Of a stretch of 23,892 bases of DNA, positions 1-7,604 are shown piece after piece. Made by a program: the position numbers and the translations under genes. The DNA is taken from assembly GCA_012964265.1 (NCBI GenBank), contig DTUH01000317.1, forward strand, positions 1 to 23,892, read 5' to 3'. The DNA comes from Candidatus Lambdaproteobacteria bacterium (GTDB taxonomy: Bacteria > SAR324 > NAC60-12). Within the stretch, counting starts at the first letter, position 1. The number at the start of each line of letters is the position of its first letter. The notes under the pieces are model-generated. The model was not told the DNA's origin. It worked only from the letters and a program-made list of their open reading frames with translations, and did no database searches.

Positions 1-829
1 TTCCGGATAGAGAAATGTAGGCATCAGCTTGTAGAAATCGAAGTAGCTTCCGGTGCCGCAGGTGACGTAATCAAGCAGCTGATCGCGATCGTGAAGGGCG
101 ATGATTTCTGCGATCGATTCACGCTGGAGAGCGACCTCGAAATCCGGTTCGTCGTTGACTGCTATGCCGATAATAAAATCCTCACCGCATAGTTTTCGTA
201 TTCTGGTGATGATTTCACGTGAAAATCGCGTACGGTTTTCCAGCGAGCCCCCCCCAACGGTCTGTGCGCTGATTTGACCATGGTGTCCAGAATTGATCAA
301 CCATGCCGTGATAAGCTGCCCATACTTCGACTCCATCAAAGCCTGCATCCCTGCATCTTCTAGCGGCCTGCACGAAGCCCCCGATAGTCTCCTCTATTTC
401 CGCTTCGAGCATCGAATGACTGCCGTCGGAATCATGGTAACTCGGCATTCCGGATGGCGACCAGTTGGCGTGATATGAGTTGTCGGCATCGCCATGTTGG
501 CCGACGTGGTAAAGCTGCTGGAGAATCAAGGATCCTTCTTCATGAACTGAATCCGTAATCTTCCGGAAGTGGGGAATGACTTCATCAGTACTGTTCCGGA
601 AATTCCCTCGTGTCAAAACCGCCGCGGGATGCACTGGCATCGGTTCGATGACGAGCATTGCCGCTCCACCCAGCGCACGTTCACGGTAATAGGCAAGATG
701 CCTTTCTCCCGGAAGTCCCTGTTCTGACATATTTGCGGTGTGTGCGCCAAAAACTATACGGTTACGAAGTACATGTCCACGCAGATCGACTGGAGAAAAA
801 AGACGCGGAAAAATTTCGTTTTTACTCAT
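1..829 (-). pseudogene. NADH:flavin oxidoreductase (old yellow enzyme/TMADH-like), frameshifted and cut by the window edge
   Basis: This is the N-terminal FMN-binding TIM-barrel part of an old-yellow-enzyme-type oxidoreductase. The first 193 or so residues read in one frame from the ATG at 827-829 and include LFSPVDLRGHVLRNRIV, a typical OYE beginning. The family signature QFWTPWSNQRTDRWGG is followed by a frame change. After the run of eight G (minus strand, positions 248-255) the family motif GSLENRTRF resumes one frame over and stays open to position 1. Seven G would restore a continuous protein. The break is therefore either a homopolymer sequencing error or a real frameshift. The AAYHGMVDQF stretch resembles the TMADH/N-methylproline demethylase side of the family more than small OYEs, but the substrate cannot be told. 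The C-terminus, where a 4Fe-4S and pyridine-nucleotide domain would lie, is outside the window. Counted lines here are about 48-57% G+C, above the rest of the window. Confidence 0.8.
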
Positions 830-934
830 GACATTAATAACGACAAGTGAGTTGAACCATCAAACAAGTTGTGTCAATTGAATATATTTTATCACCTCAC
901 ATTTACTGTTGTTTTGCACTGGATGAGTACAGAC

Positions 935-985
935 AAAAACTTTCAGTCAAAATTCTTAAACTTGTGAGAAATTTTCATGACTGAA
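935..985 (-). terminator. Probable rho-independent terminator after holA
   Basis: Reading the minus strand, TTCAGTCA (985-978) pairs with TGACTGAA (949-942). The stem continues inward as an AAATT/AATTT pairing after a 3-nt bulge and encloses a loop of about 15 nt. It is followed by AG and then five T (939-935). It lies 26 nt beyond the holA stop codon, where a terminator is expected, and separates holA from the flavin oxidoreductase gene. The loop and the bulge make it weaker than a textbook terminator. Confidence 0.55.
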
Positions 986-1010
986 GAAAATCAACCTGTA
1001 ATTCCGTGAA

Positions 1011-2069
1011 TTAAGCAGCAGTTTTAAACTGCCCGGAACAAATTCGCTGAAAGAGGTCTTGAAGAAGAAGCGGCGCAAGTGAGCTTTGAAATTTTACACG
1101 CAAATCCAGTTGAGCGAGTTCCGAATAAATATTTTGTATTTCAACAATGCTAAAATTTCGTGCTTGTGCCAGAACTTGTTTGCCAAGAAAAGGTGGTAGA
1201 GATATTTTACTTATAATTTCGGATTCTTTATGGAATTGTGCGAGCATGCAGTGAATGATAAGTAGCCGTCGAAACTGCATAATGATGAGTGCAAATAAGC
1301 GGACATGTTCACGGGGAGCAGCCTGAAGCTGTTGATCAAGGATTTCCAAAGCAGGCAGCAATTCCTTGCGGGACAAGGCTTCCGTCATGCGGAATACAGA
1401 AAAATGTTTGTGACCGCGAATATGTTCTTTGATCAGTTCCTCTGAGATGGATTTACCTGCTAAGTAAAGGCTCAATTTTTCCAGTTCGTGGTCCAAATCA
1501 GTAAGATCATTGCCCAAGATGTCAATCAGCAAACGTGCAGCATCCGCTGAGAGCGGCAATCCTTTTTTTTCGCCACGCTGAATTACCCAGTTGAAAGGCG
1601 AACTATTATCGTAGGCTACAAATTTTTGGATCCAACCGCTTTGTTTTATACCACGGTAGAGCGGTTTGCTGAAATCCTGCTCTCGCATTGCGGGACTTGT
1701 AAAGACAAACCATAAGCAATCCGGAGGATTATTAATGATGTTTTCAACCGCGTCAAAAAGCCTGCCTGCTGAAGAACTGTCATTTTTCTTCGCTGCTTTT
1801 TTGATCAGTTCAAAATTGTCAAGCCGGATTACTTTACGATCACTCAGCATCGGCAACGTTTCACAACTGATCAAGAAATCATCAATACTGTTTTTTCCAG
1901 ATTCACCTGTGGACTTCAGCATTTCCTGTGCATTGAAGCGTTCTAAACTCCACTCATGTTCACGTCCCTCCAACCTCTGTTCTATCAAATTATTAGTGGT
2001 TTCATCTATCAATAATTGTTGGTTACCATGAATTAAACAGATTTTATGAGGTGTGTTTTGAGTTGTCAT
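1011..2069 (-). CDS. holA: DNA polymerase III delta subunit
   Basis: HolA is the clamp-loader delta subunit, which opens the beta sliding clamp and is part of the DnaX complex. The 352-residue product has the expected length (E. coli 343). It shows the N-terminal AAA-like domain without a Walker motif, a KVIRLDNFELI strand typical of the family, the DLTDLDHELEKLSLYLAG helix pair that leads into the middle domain, and a C-terminal helical collar domain with FALIIMQFRRLLIIH. I chose the ATG at 2067-2069. The frame stays open upstream to a GTG at 2106-2108, but that would add 13 unlikely residues and overlap ptsP by 25 nt. The chosen start lies 14 nt beyond the ptsP stop, with an AGGA about 12 nt upstream. 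It is likely co-transcribed with ptsP and followed by the hairpin at 935-985. Identification rests on the overall family pattern rather than on catalytic residues. Confidence 0.88.
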   Translation of the reverse strand: MTTQNTPHKICLIHGNQQLLIDETTNNLIEQRLEGREHEWSLERFNAQEMLKSTGESGKNSIDDFLISCETLPMLSDRKVIRLDNFELIKKAAKKNDSSSAGRLFDAVENIINNPPDCLWFVFTSPAMREQDFSKPLYRGIKQSGWIQKFVAYDNSSPFNWVIQRGEKKGLPLSADAARLLIDILGNDLTDLDHELEKLSLYLAGKSISEELIKEHIRGHKHFSVFRMTEALSRKELLPALEILDQQLQAAPREHVRLFALIIMQFRRLLIIHCMLAQFHKESEIISKISLPPFLGKQVLAQARNFSIVEIQNIYSELAQLDLRVKFQSSLAPLLLQDLFQRICSGQFKTAA

Positions 2070-2083
2070 GGTTTGTGTTTTTC

Positions 2084-4375
2084 CTAAGTATGAGAATCTG
2101 GAAAACACTCTCGAATCATTTCCCTCACTTCGGCCGGTGAAGATGAGTTCAAGGCTTTTTGGGCAAGTGACTGCGTTTCAGGTAGAGAAATTTCTGAAAG
2201 ACGTTTTTTGACCACCGGAATTAGAGGAGCATTCATGCTTAGTGAGCTGATTCCCAGGCCAACCAAAATTACGCATCCGTCAGGATCGGAAGCCATTTCT
2301 CCGCACAATTCAACGGGTTTATTATGTTTATCAGCAGTTTGCACAAGTTTTTGAATTAAGTTTAGAACTGCCGGATGCAGGGGGTCATACAGGTCGGAGA
2401 TTTGAGGATTATTGCGATCTACTGCCAACACATATTGGGTGAGGTCATTACTGCCAATCGAACAAAAATCTATTTCTGACATAAATTTTTCACAAATCAA
2501 AAAGGCGCTTGGAACCTCAAACATCATTCCAACTTCAATTTTTGCTATAGAAATTCCGGATGTTTCCACTTCCTTTCGGCACTCTTCGAACAAGGCCTTT
2601 GCTTGTTTGATTTCACTTACATTTGTGATCATCGGAAAAAGTACCCGCACATTTGGCCGTTCGCCGGTTGCCTGAAGCAGCGCGCGTAACTGTTCCTTGA
2701 GAACGGTTTTTTCTTTCAACTGACGACGCACGGCACGGTAACCGAGAAACGGATTATCTTCATCATGAAATCCCATGTAAGGCGCGGCTTTGTCTGCTCC
2801 AACATCCAAAGTTCGGAAAACCACCAGTTTATCCGCTGAAATATTATCCAGTAAATCACGATATACTTTTGTTTGTTCGGCAACGTCCGGATAGCGGTCG
2901 AGAGAAAGAAAATAAAACTCGGTGCGGAACAGTCCTACCCCTTCTGCACCGTAACTAAGTAACTGTATTTCATCCCCGCCAAGGGCTACGTTAGCCAGTA
3001 AATTTATACGTGCTCCATCGCTTGTTTTGCAGGGAAGATCGCGAAACTCTTCAAGGTTATCATAATAATTCTGCTGCCGGACCAACAACTGTTTAAATTC
3101 AGCCAGTACCTCTTTATCCGGATATGTTACCACAAATCCGGAATCTCCATTTATAGCAATTGGGGCGCCGTCCTTTATTTGATCCAATTCTTTGTCTTCC
3201 AGACAAACTACAGGAATCCTCCGTGATCGAGCCAGAATTGCTGCATGAGAAACTACTCCGCCGCTGGACAAGACAATGCCTTTTATGCGTGTCGTGTCTA
3301 ACCTCGCAATATCTCCGGGGAGAAGCTGCCGTACAACAAGAATTCCTGTCTTTTTGGTTACGGACAGTACCTCGTGTCCCAAAAAGTGTAAAAGACGGTA
3401 ACCGACATCTTTTAAATCCGCACCTTTTTCACTCAGATAAGGATCTTTAATTTCTTCAAAGGCACCCAGATATTCATGAACTGTTTTGTAAATTGACCAT
3501 GCCGCGGTATTTCCGGATTCAATTTTTGAATTAATTTTATCCTGAAAATGCTGATCTTCCAAAAACATCAGGTGTGCGTGAAAAATAGAGGCTTCTTCCG
3601 TTCCTACACGATCTTTAACTTTTTCAATTAATTCCAAAGTGTCAGAAATCGTATGATCCATTGCGGCTTGAAAGTCAGACATTTCAAGCTCTGTTGTACT
3701 GGAACTAGTCTTCTCCGGGACTTCAATGTCAGACTGTTTGAGCAGAACAGCTTGACCAAGAGCAACACCGTAAGCAACAGGTTGCCCATACATGTGAAAG
3801 GAGGTTTCTTCATTCTCAGGTGTACCGGCAGGTTCTTGAGTCGCGGTATCCAGTTGTTTGAGGAGCAGAGCTTTTGAAACAAGACTGGAGATTTGAGTTG
3901 CAATAGAACTAAGTAATTGTACTTCCTCTGGAGAAAATGTACGAGGTTCAACTGTGTGAACGACAAGCACACCGAAAGTTTTTCGATGCTCTATTAACGG
4001 AACTCCAAGAAAAGATGAAAATGAATCCTCTTTGGTTTGCGGAAATGCTTTGAAGCGGGGATGTTCGTGCATTTTAGATTCCTGCACAGGGGCAGAACGC
4101 TCTAGTACCAATCCAACCAAACCTTCTGAAGGCCTCATGCGAACCTTCTCGGTGGTCGATGGGTCAAGACCGTGAGTTGCTTTCAATATCAGAATTGCCT
4201 GGTCTGCATCATAAATATAGATTGAACATGCATCAACCTCAATCCGCTTTGCAATCATACTGGCAGTCCTCGCAAGCGTTTCGTCAGAATTATGTGAAGA
4301 TGTGATGATGCGGTTTACTTCAGTGAAAGTTTGCAGAGCAAAATATAGCTGTTCTTGTGTTTCAGCTGCAGTCAT
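2084..4375 (-). CDS. ptsP: PEP-protein phosphotransferase PtsP (enzyme I Ntr) with GAF domain
   Basis: This is the first enzyme of the nitrogen phosphotransferase relay. It autophosphorylates from phosphoenolpyruvate and passes phosphate to the HPr-like protein NPr (PtsO) and then PtsN. The 763 residues (E. coli 748) run in the usual order: GAF sensor domain (about 15-170), HPr-binding helical domain (about 200-345), phosphohistidine domain with SGGVVSHAAILARS and active His377 (V replaces the common T before SHAA), and a PEP-binding TIM barrel. The barrel carries GLFRTEF, RTLDVGADKAAPY, EDNPFLGYRAVRRQL, GSNDLTQY and VELCGEMASDP with catalytic Cys691. In E. coli the GAF domain binds glutamine and reports nitrogen status; the same role here is inferred. 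The start has AAAGG 5-6 nt upstream. Neither ptsO nor ptsN is in this window; holA follows after 14 nt. Confidence 0.95.
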   Translation of the reverse strand: MTAAETQEQLYFALQTFTEVNRIITSSHNSDETLARTASMIAKRIEVDACSIYIYDADQAILILKATHGLDPSTTEKVRMRPSEGLVGLVLERSAPVQESKMHEHPRFKAFPQTKEDSFSSFLGVPLIEHRKTFGVLVVHTVEPRTFSPEEVQLLSSIATQISSLVSKALLLKQLDTATQEPAGTPENEETSFHMYGQPVAYGVALGQAVLLKQSDIEVPEKTSSSTTELEMSDFQAAMDHTISDTLELIEKVKDRVGTEEASIFHAHLMFLEDQHFQDKINSKIESGNTAAWSIYKTVHEYLGAFEEIKDPYLSEKGADLKDVGYRLLHFLGHEVLSVTKKTGILVVRQLLPGDIARLDTTRIKGIVLSSGGVVSHAAILARSRRIPVVCLEDKELDQIKDGAPIAINGDSGFVVTYPDKEVLAEFKQLLVRQQNYYDNLEEFRDLPCKTSDGARINLLANVALGGDEIQLLSYGAEGVGLFRTEFYFLSLDRYPDVAEQTKVYRDLLDNISADKLVVFRTLDVGADKAAPYMGFHDEDNPFLGYRAVRRQLKEKTVLKEQLRALLQATGERPNVRVLFPMITNVSEIKQAKALFEECRKEVETSGISIAKIEVGMMFEVPSAFLICEKFMSEIDFCSIGSNDLTQYVLAVDRNNPQISDLYDPLHPAVLNLIQKLVQTADKHNKPVELCGEMASDPDGCVILVGLGISSLSMNAPLIPVVKKRLSEISLPETQSLAQKALNSSSPAEVREMIRECFPDSHT

Positions 4376-4703
4376 TTCTGCCTTTCATGTCATTTGCTTT
4401 TTCATCAACCTGTCTTGACAAGTTGAAATAATTTGCATTCCCCATCACCATCTTCTCATAGTTTAGTTGGTTTGATCCAGTTACCCTGATGCCTCAATTT
4501 GATATAGTTCAGTTGGAAGATTACTTTAGTTTGCTAAAATGATCTGTCACAGTTTCCAAGTTTTTAGACTTAAACTCAAGTTGATTATTTAGCACAATTC
4601 TCTGTGTTAGATTTGAGCCGGTCAAAACTAATCTGGAAGAGATAAAACAGAAGATGGAGAGAAAACTATTCAGGGAGAAGATTGAATGTACGGAAATCCG
4701 AAT
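4376..4703. other. 328-bp intergenic region without a recognised gene
   Basis: This gap separates the ptsP start from the stop codon of the CsgG-like gene. It must hold the ptsP promoter if ptsP is transcribed separately, but I see no hexamer pair with good spacing on the minus strand. The ptsP Shine-Dalgarno AAAGG lies at its left end. No open frame with a ribosome binding site, tRNA or U-tailed hairpin is convincing. The short palindrome TTTGA/TCAAA near 4611-4626 is too weak to interpret. Confidence 0.5.
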
Positions 4704-5987
4704 TCAAAAACGCTTAATCCAGGCTATTTGAAAGCCTTTTGGAACAGGAGTCCAGTTGAAGCCCGAAGGTATGGGATCGAATGAACTGGAAATAAAACCA
4801 AGGGAGCGCCCTTCTGTGGAGAGTTCATTCATTAAATCTCGAAAATGGAAAAAACGGATTCCACTATAAACAGTTCCGGCTCCGGCTATCCAGGGTAAAA
4901 CGCTCAAAATTCCACTCAGCTTGATACTTCCGCTGAGAAACAGGATTGTTGCTCCACCGGCGCCTGCTGTGGTGTAGAGCCAGCGATCATGCTCAACTTT
5001 TGTTTGTCTAAAGCGTTTTGACCAGTTTGCATAATCCGAACTCTCCTTTCCTATGGACGGAACTTTGCGGATAACACGTTGTTTTGGTTTCAATCGTTTT
5101 TGAGTGTCAAGCTCCTTTCGTGTTTGGCTGATCAGATGAATAAGCTTTTCCCGATCAATATAAGTTTGAACCTGGTCGCCATTTGCAACAGAAGAAATTT
5201 TTTGCACAATAACGGCTTCTGCTGACAAATCACTGACTTGAACAACTTCTGCTAATGCAATATTTTGAAAAGCATTATCGTGCAGATCATTTACGAATTT
5301 TTTTCTTGCAGATGTTCTCCGCGAAATAACCAGCTGATGGCCGGTTTTGATGCCCTGTGCCCGTCCTATATTAAAGCTAATTCGGGACTGTTTTGTACTC
5401 AAAACACTTCCAATTAACAATGTGTTATCTGAAATCCTTGCAGCAAGACGGAACAACTCGTCGTGCATTTGCAGATCAGTGAATTGTACTTCATCACTGA
5501 AATCAGTGATGTTTGTACGGGTGTCCACCATTCTTATTGATAGAACAAAACTCGGCTCCTCTTCATTGTTTTCATTAAACATTATTTCGGAATGAAGTGT
5601 GCCAACCAAAACTTTGTCTGCATGAAATAATTTTCCGATCATTGCTCCGCAAGCAATATCATGACAGTCCGCCAGTGTCGGATCCTGATTTTTTATTTCA
5701 GCATTCCATTCGGCAGGTCCTACTACTGAAAAATGATTAGTGTTATAAATATTCAGCTGGAGCGCCTTGGCAATTTCTTCTGCTGCTGTTTCTGTCATTC
5801 CTGATGGAAGAAGGTTCAACAACAATAATTTTATCCGCTCATCATCACTGAAACCGCTTAGCTGAGTCTGTTCGTAATTACTGCTATCTCCCTGATTGTT
5901 ACTTGATTGACCCCAACTTTGTGAAGTAATGCAAAGAAAGGTGAGACAAAGCAGGAACGCTTTCCCAATGAATGCAGGCAATTTCAT
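4704..5987 (-). CDS. Exported CsgG/TolB-like protein with FlgT-like middle region and C-terminal membrane segments
   Basis: The function is unknown. From the ATG at 5985-5987 the 427-residue product begins with a clear Sec signal peptide (KLPAFIGKAFLLCLTFLCI, probable cleavage near residue 26 after SWG). Residues about 50-175 follow the CsgG/LpoB-type pattern of periplasmic proteins: a LLLLNLLPSGMTE strand, AEEIAKAL helix, and a Cys108/Cys113 pair in DCHDIACGAMIGKLFHADKV, then VLVGTL and a VLSIRMVDTRT strand pair. Residues about 190-275 (GSVLSTKQSRISFNIGRAQG, then AEVVQVSDLSAEAVIV and NGDQV) resemble the C-terminal beta domain of flagellar FlgT. A basic linker leads to one or two hydrophobic segments (about 337-380). 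The frame stays open to a TTG at 6032, but the ATG places the signal peptide at the N-terminus. Domain assignments are by eye and remote. It sits between selA and ptsP with wide gaps, so it may be its own transcript. Confidence 0.65.
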   Translation of the reverse strand: MKLPAFIGKAFLLCLTFLCITSQSWGQSSNNQGDSSNYEQTQLSGFSDDERIKLLLLNLLPSGMTETAAEEIAKALQLNIYNTNHFSVVGPAEWNAEIKNQDPTLADCHDIACGAMIGKLFHADKVLVGTLHSEIMFNENNEEEPSFVLSIRMVDTRTNITDFSDEVQFTDLQMHDELFRLAARISDNTLLIGSVLSTKQSRISFNIGRAQGIKTGHQLVISRRTSARKKFVNDLHDNAFQNIALAEVVQVSDLSAEAVIVQKISSVANGDQVQTYIDREKLIHLISQTRKELDTQKRLKPKQRVIRKVPSIGKESSDYANWSKRFRQTKVEHDRWLYTTAGAGGATILFLSGSIKLSGILSVLPWIAGAGTVYSGIRFFHFRDLMNELSTEGRSLGFISSSFDPIPSGFNWTPVPKGFQIAWIKRF

Positions 5988-6179
5988 ACTGTGGGAGTTA
6001 CTTAGTTGATTGTTGAAAATGGGCACTATCAAAAATATTGTTTTGGTTTTTTATGAAGCTTTTGATGCACCACTGATCAAGCAAGAAAAAGACCTTTTAG
6101 TGTATTGAGCAGGACTGGATTTGACTGACAGGATTTTAGCAACGGGAAAATGGGCCTGGATTCTGATAACCATTAATAA

Positions 6180-7574
6180 TCAATCTGTAATAAGCTGCGT
6201 GGCGATCGTCAGAAGCTCATCAGTGTCATGTGGGAGAATTGTACGGAAATCGAGCCAAATTTGTTCTTCATGGATCCGGACAATTACGGGAACAGTTTGT
6301 GATCGAAACCACTCCTGTAATTCATTTGATGACCGGTTTGGATGGGAAAAAACAAGGGCTGCTGATTCTAAAGGGAGTTCCGGTAAAGCGCCGCCGCCGG
6401 CCCGGGATTCTGTTTCGCGGAGTTCACATTTCCAGGCTGTTTTTTTTGGTAATTTAAGCTGATTCAGAAAGTCCTGTACTTTGACTCGAATTTCATTTCG
6501 CCTCAATTCCAGCAATCCTACTGTGGGAACTTTTTCAGGAAGGCTATCTAAATCAAGATATGCTTCCAGAGTAGCTTCAAACAAGCCAAGTGTTACTTTG
6601 TCTAAGCGTAATGCACGGTAGAGAGCATGATTACGCAGTTTTTTGATGTTTTCAGCTTTACCAAGCAGCACACCGGCCTGAACACCGCCGAGAAGCTTGT
6701 CCCCGCTAAAAGCCAGTAAATCCGGACCCGCAGAAAGCTCTTGCTCTGCAGTTGCATACTCACTCAATCCACGTTGCCGGAACTTGTAAAAACTTCCACT
6801 TCCCCAATCATGAAAACAAAATAGACCTTTGGAGTGGGCCAGTTTAGACATTTTATCAACCGAAACGGATTCCGTAAAACCATGAATTTCGTAATTTGAA
6901 GGATGTACTTTTAAAAGGGCGGCAGTATTTTCTGTGATGGCTTGTTCATAATCCGTAAGTCGGCAGCGATTAGTGGTGCCAACTTCGACCAGCTTGACTC
7001 CAGCTTCCCGCATGATGTCCGGAATACGAAAAGAGCCACCGATCTCGACTAATTCGCCACGTGACACAATCACCTCAGGCATTTTGCTTTCCGGCTCATT
7101 TGAGGTTAAAGCCTTTAGCATTAAAAAAACCGCTGCGGCATTGTTATTGACCACCATTGCATCTTCTGCTCCAGAAAGGGAACGCAAAAGTTTCCGGATT
7201 TTCGAGTCACGTGAACCTCGCTTTCCGGTCTCAAGATCAAATTCCAGTGTGGAATAGGAACTCATTCCGGGCAATACTTTGCCTAACAAACTTTCAGACA
7301 AAGGAGCTCGGCCCAAATTGGTATGAACAACAACTCCGGTAGCATTGATCACTCGTTGTGTGCCACGAGAATCTTTCCGAACTTGTGCCGCAACTTGTTT
7401 CAAAATTTCGGTATTATTGTCTGCAATTTCTTCGGCGGGATTTTGGGAGATTTCCTTGCGGACAAGATTCAAGACAATGTTTAGCTGCTCCCTGACAACT
7501 TTACCGTGAGGGAGTTTCTGTTCCTTGAGATACGCGTCACATTCCGTGATAGACGGTAGATTTTGGTAAGACAT
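6180..7574 (-). CDS. selA: L-seryl-tRNA(Sec) selenium transferase
   Basis: SelA converts seryl-tRNA(Sec) to selenocysteinyl-tRNA(Sec) using selenophosphate and pyridoxal phosphate. The product is 464 residues (E. coli 463). Visible motifs are INATGVVVHTNLGRAPLSE near the N-terminus, HPSNYEIHGFTE, the PLP lysine Lys293 in FSGDKLLGGVQAG, and a C-terminal SRAGGGALPELPLES. The ATG is preceded by an AGGGG Shine-Dalgarno about 5 nt away and lies 30 nt beyond the rne stop, suggesting co-transcription. Its presence implies that the organism makes selenoproteins. selB, selC (tRNA-Sec) and selD are not in this window, and no gene here needs an in-frame TGA to be read. Confidence 0.95.
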   Translation of the reverse strand: MSYQNLPSITECDAYLKEQKLPHGKVVREQLNIVLNLVRKEISQNPAEEIADNNTEILKQVAAQVRKDSRGTQRVINATGVVVHTNLGRAPLSESLLGKVLPGMSSYSTLEFDLETGKRGSRDSKIRKLLRSLSGAEDAMVVNNNAAAVFLMLKALTSNEPESKMPEVIVSRGELVEIGGSFRIPDIMREAGVKLVEVGTTNRCRLTDYEQAITENTAALLKVHPSNYEIHGFTESVSVDKMSKLAHSKGLFCFHDWGSGSFYKFRQRGLSEYATAEQELSAGPDLLAFSGDKLLGGVQAGVLLGKAENIKKLRNHALYRALRLDKVTLGLFEATLEAYLDLDSLPEKVPTVGLLELRRNEIRVKVQDFLNQLKLPKKTAWKCELRETESRAGGGALPELPLESAALVFSHPNRSSNELQEWFRSQTVPVIVRIHEEQIWLDFRTILPHDTDELLTIATQLITD

Positions 7575-7604
7575 TGTGCCCCTGTCACTCTTTATTCAGC
7601 GATG

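Noticed and set aside
4495..4565. tRNA-like stretch with TAGTTCAGTTGG resembling a D arm
   Set aside because: No matching acceptor stem, no proper 7-base anticodon loop and no T arm can be drawn; the TTTAG/CTAAA hairpin has only a 4-base loop.
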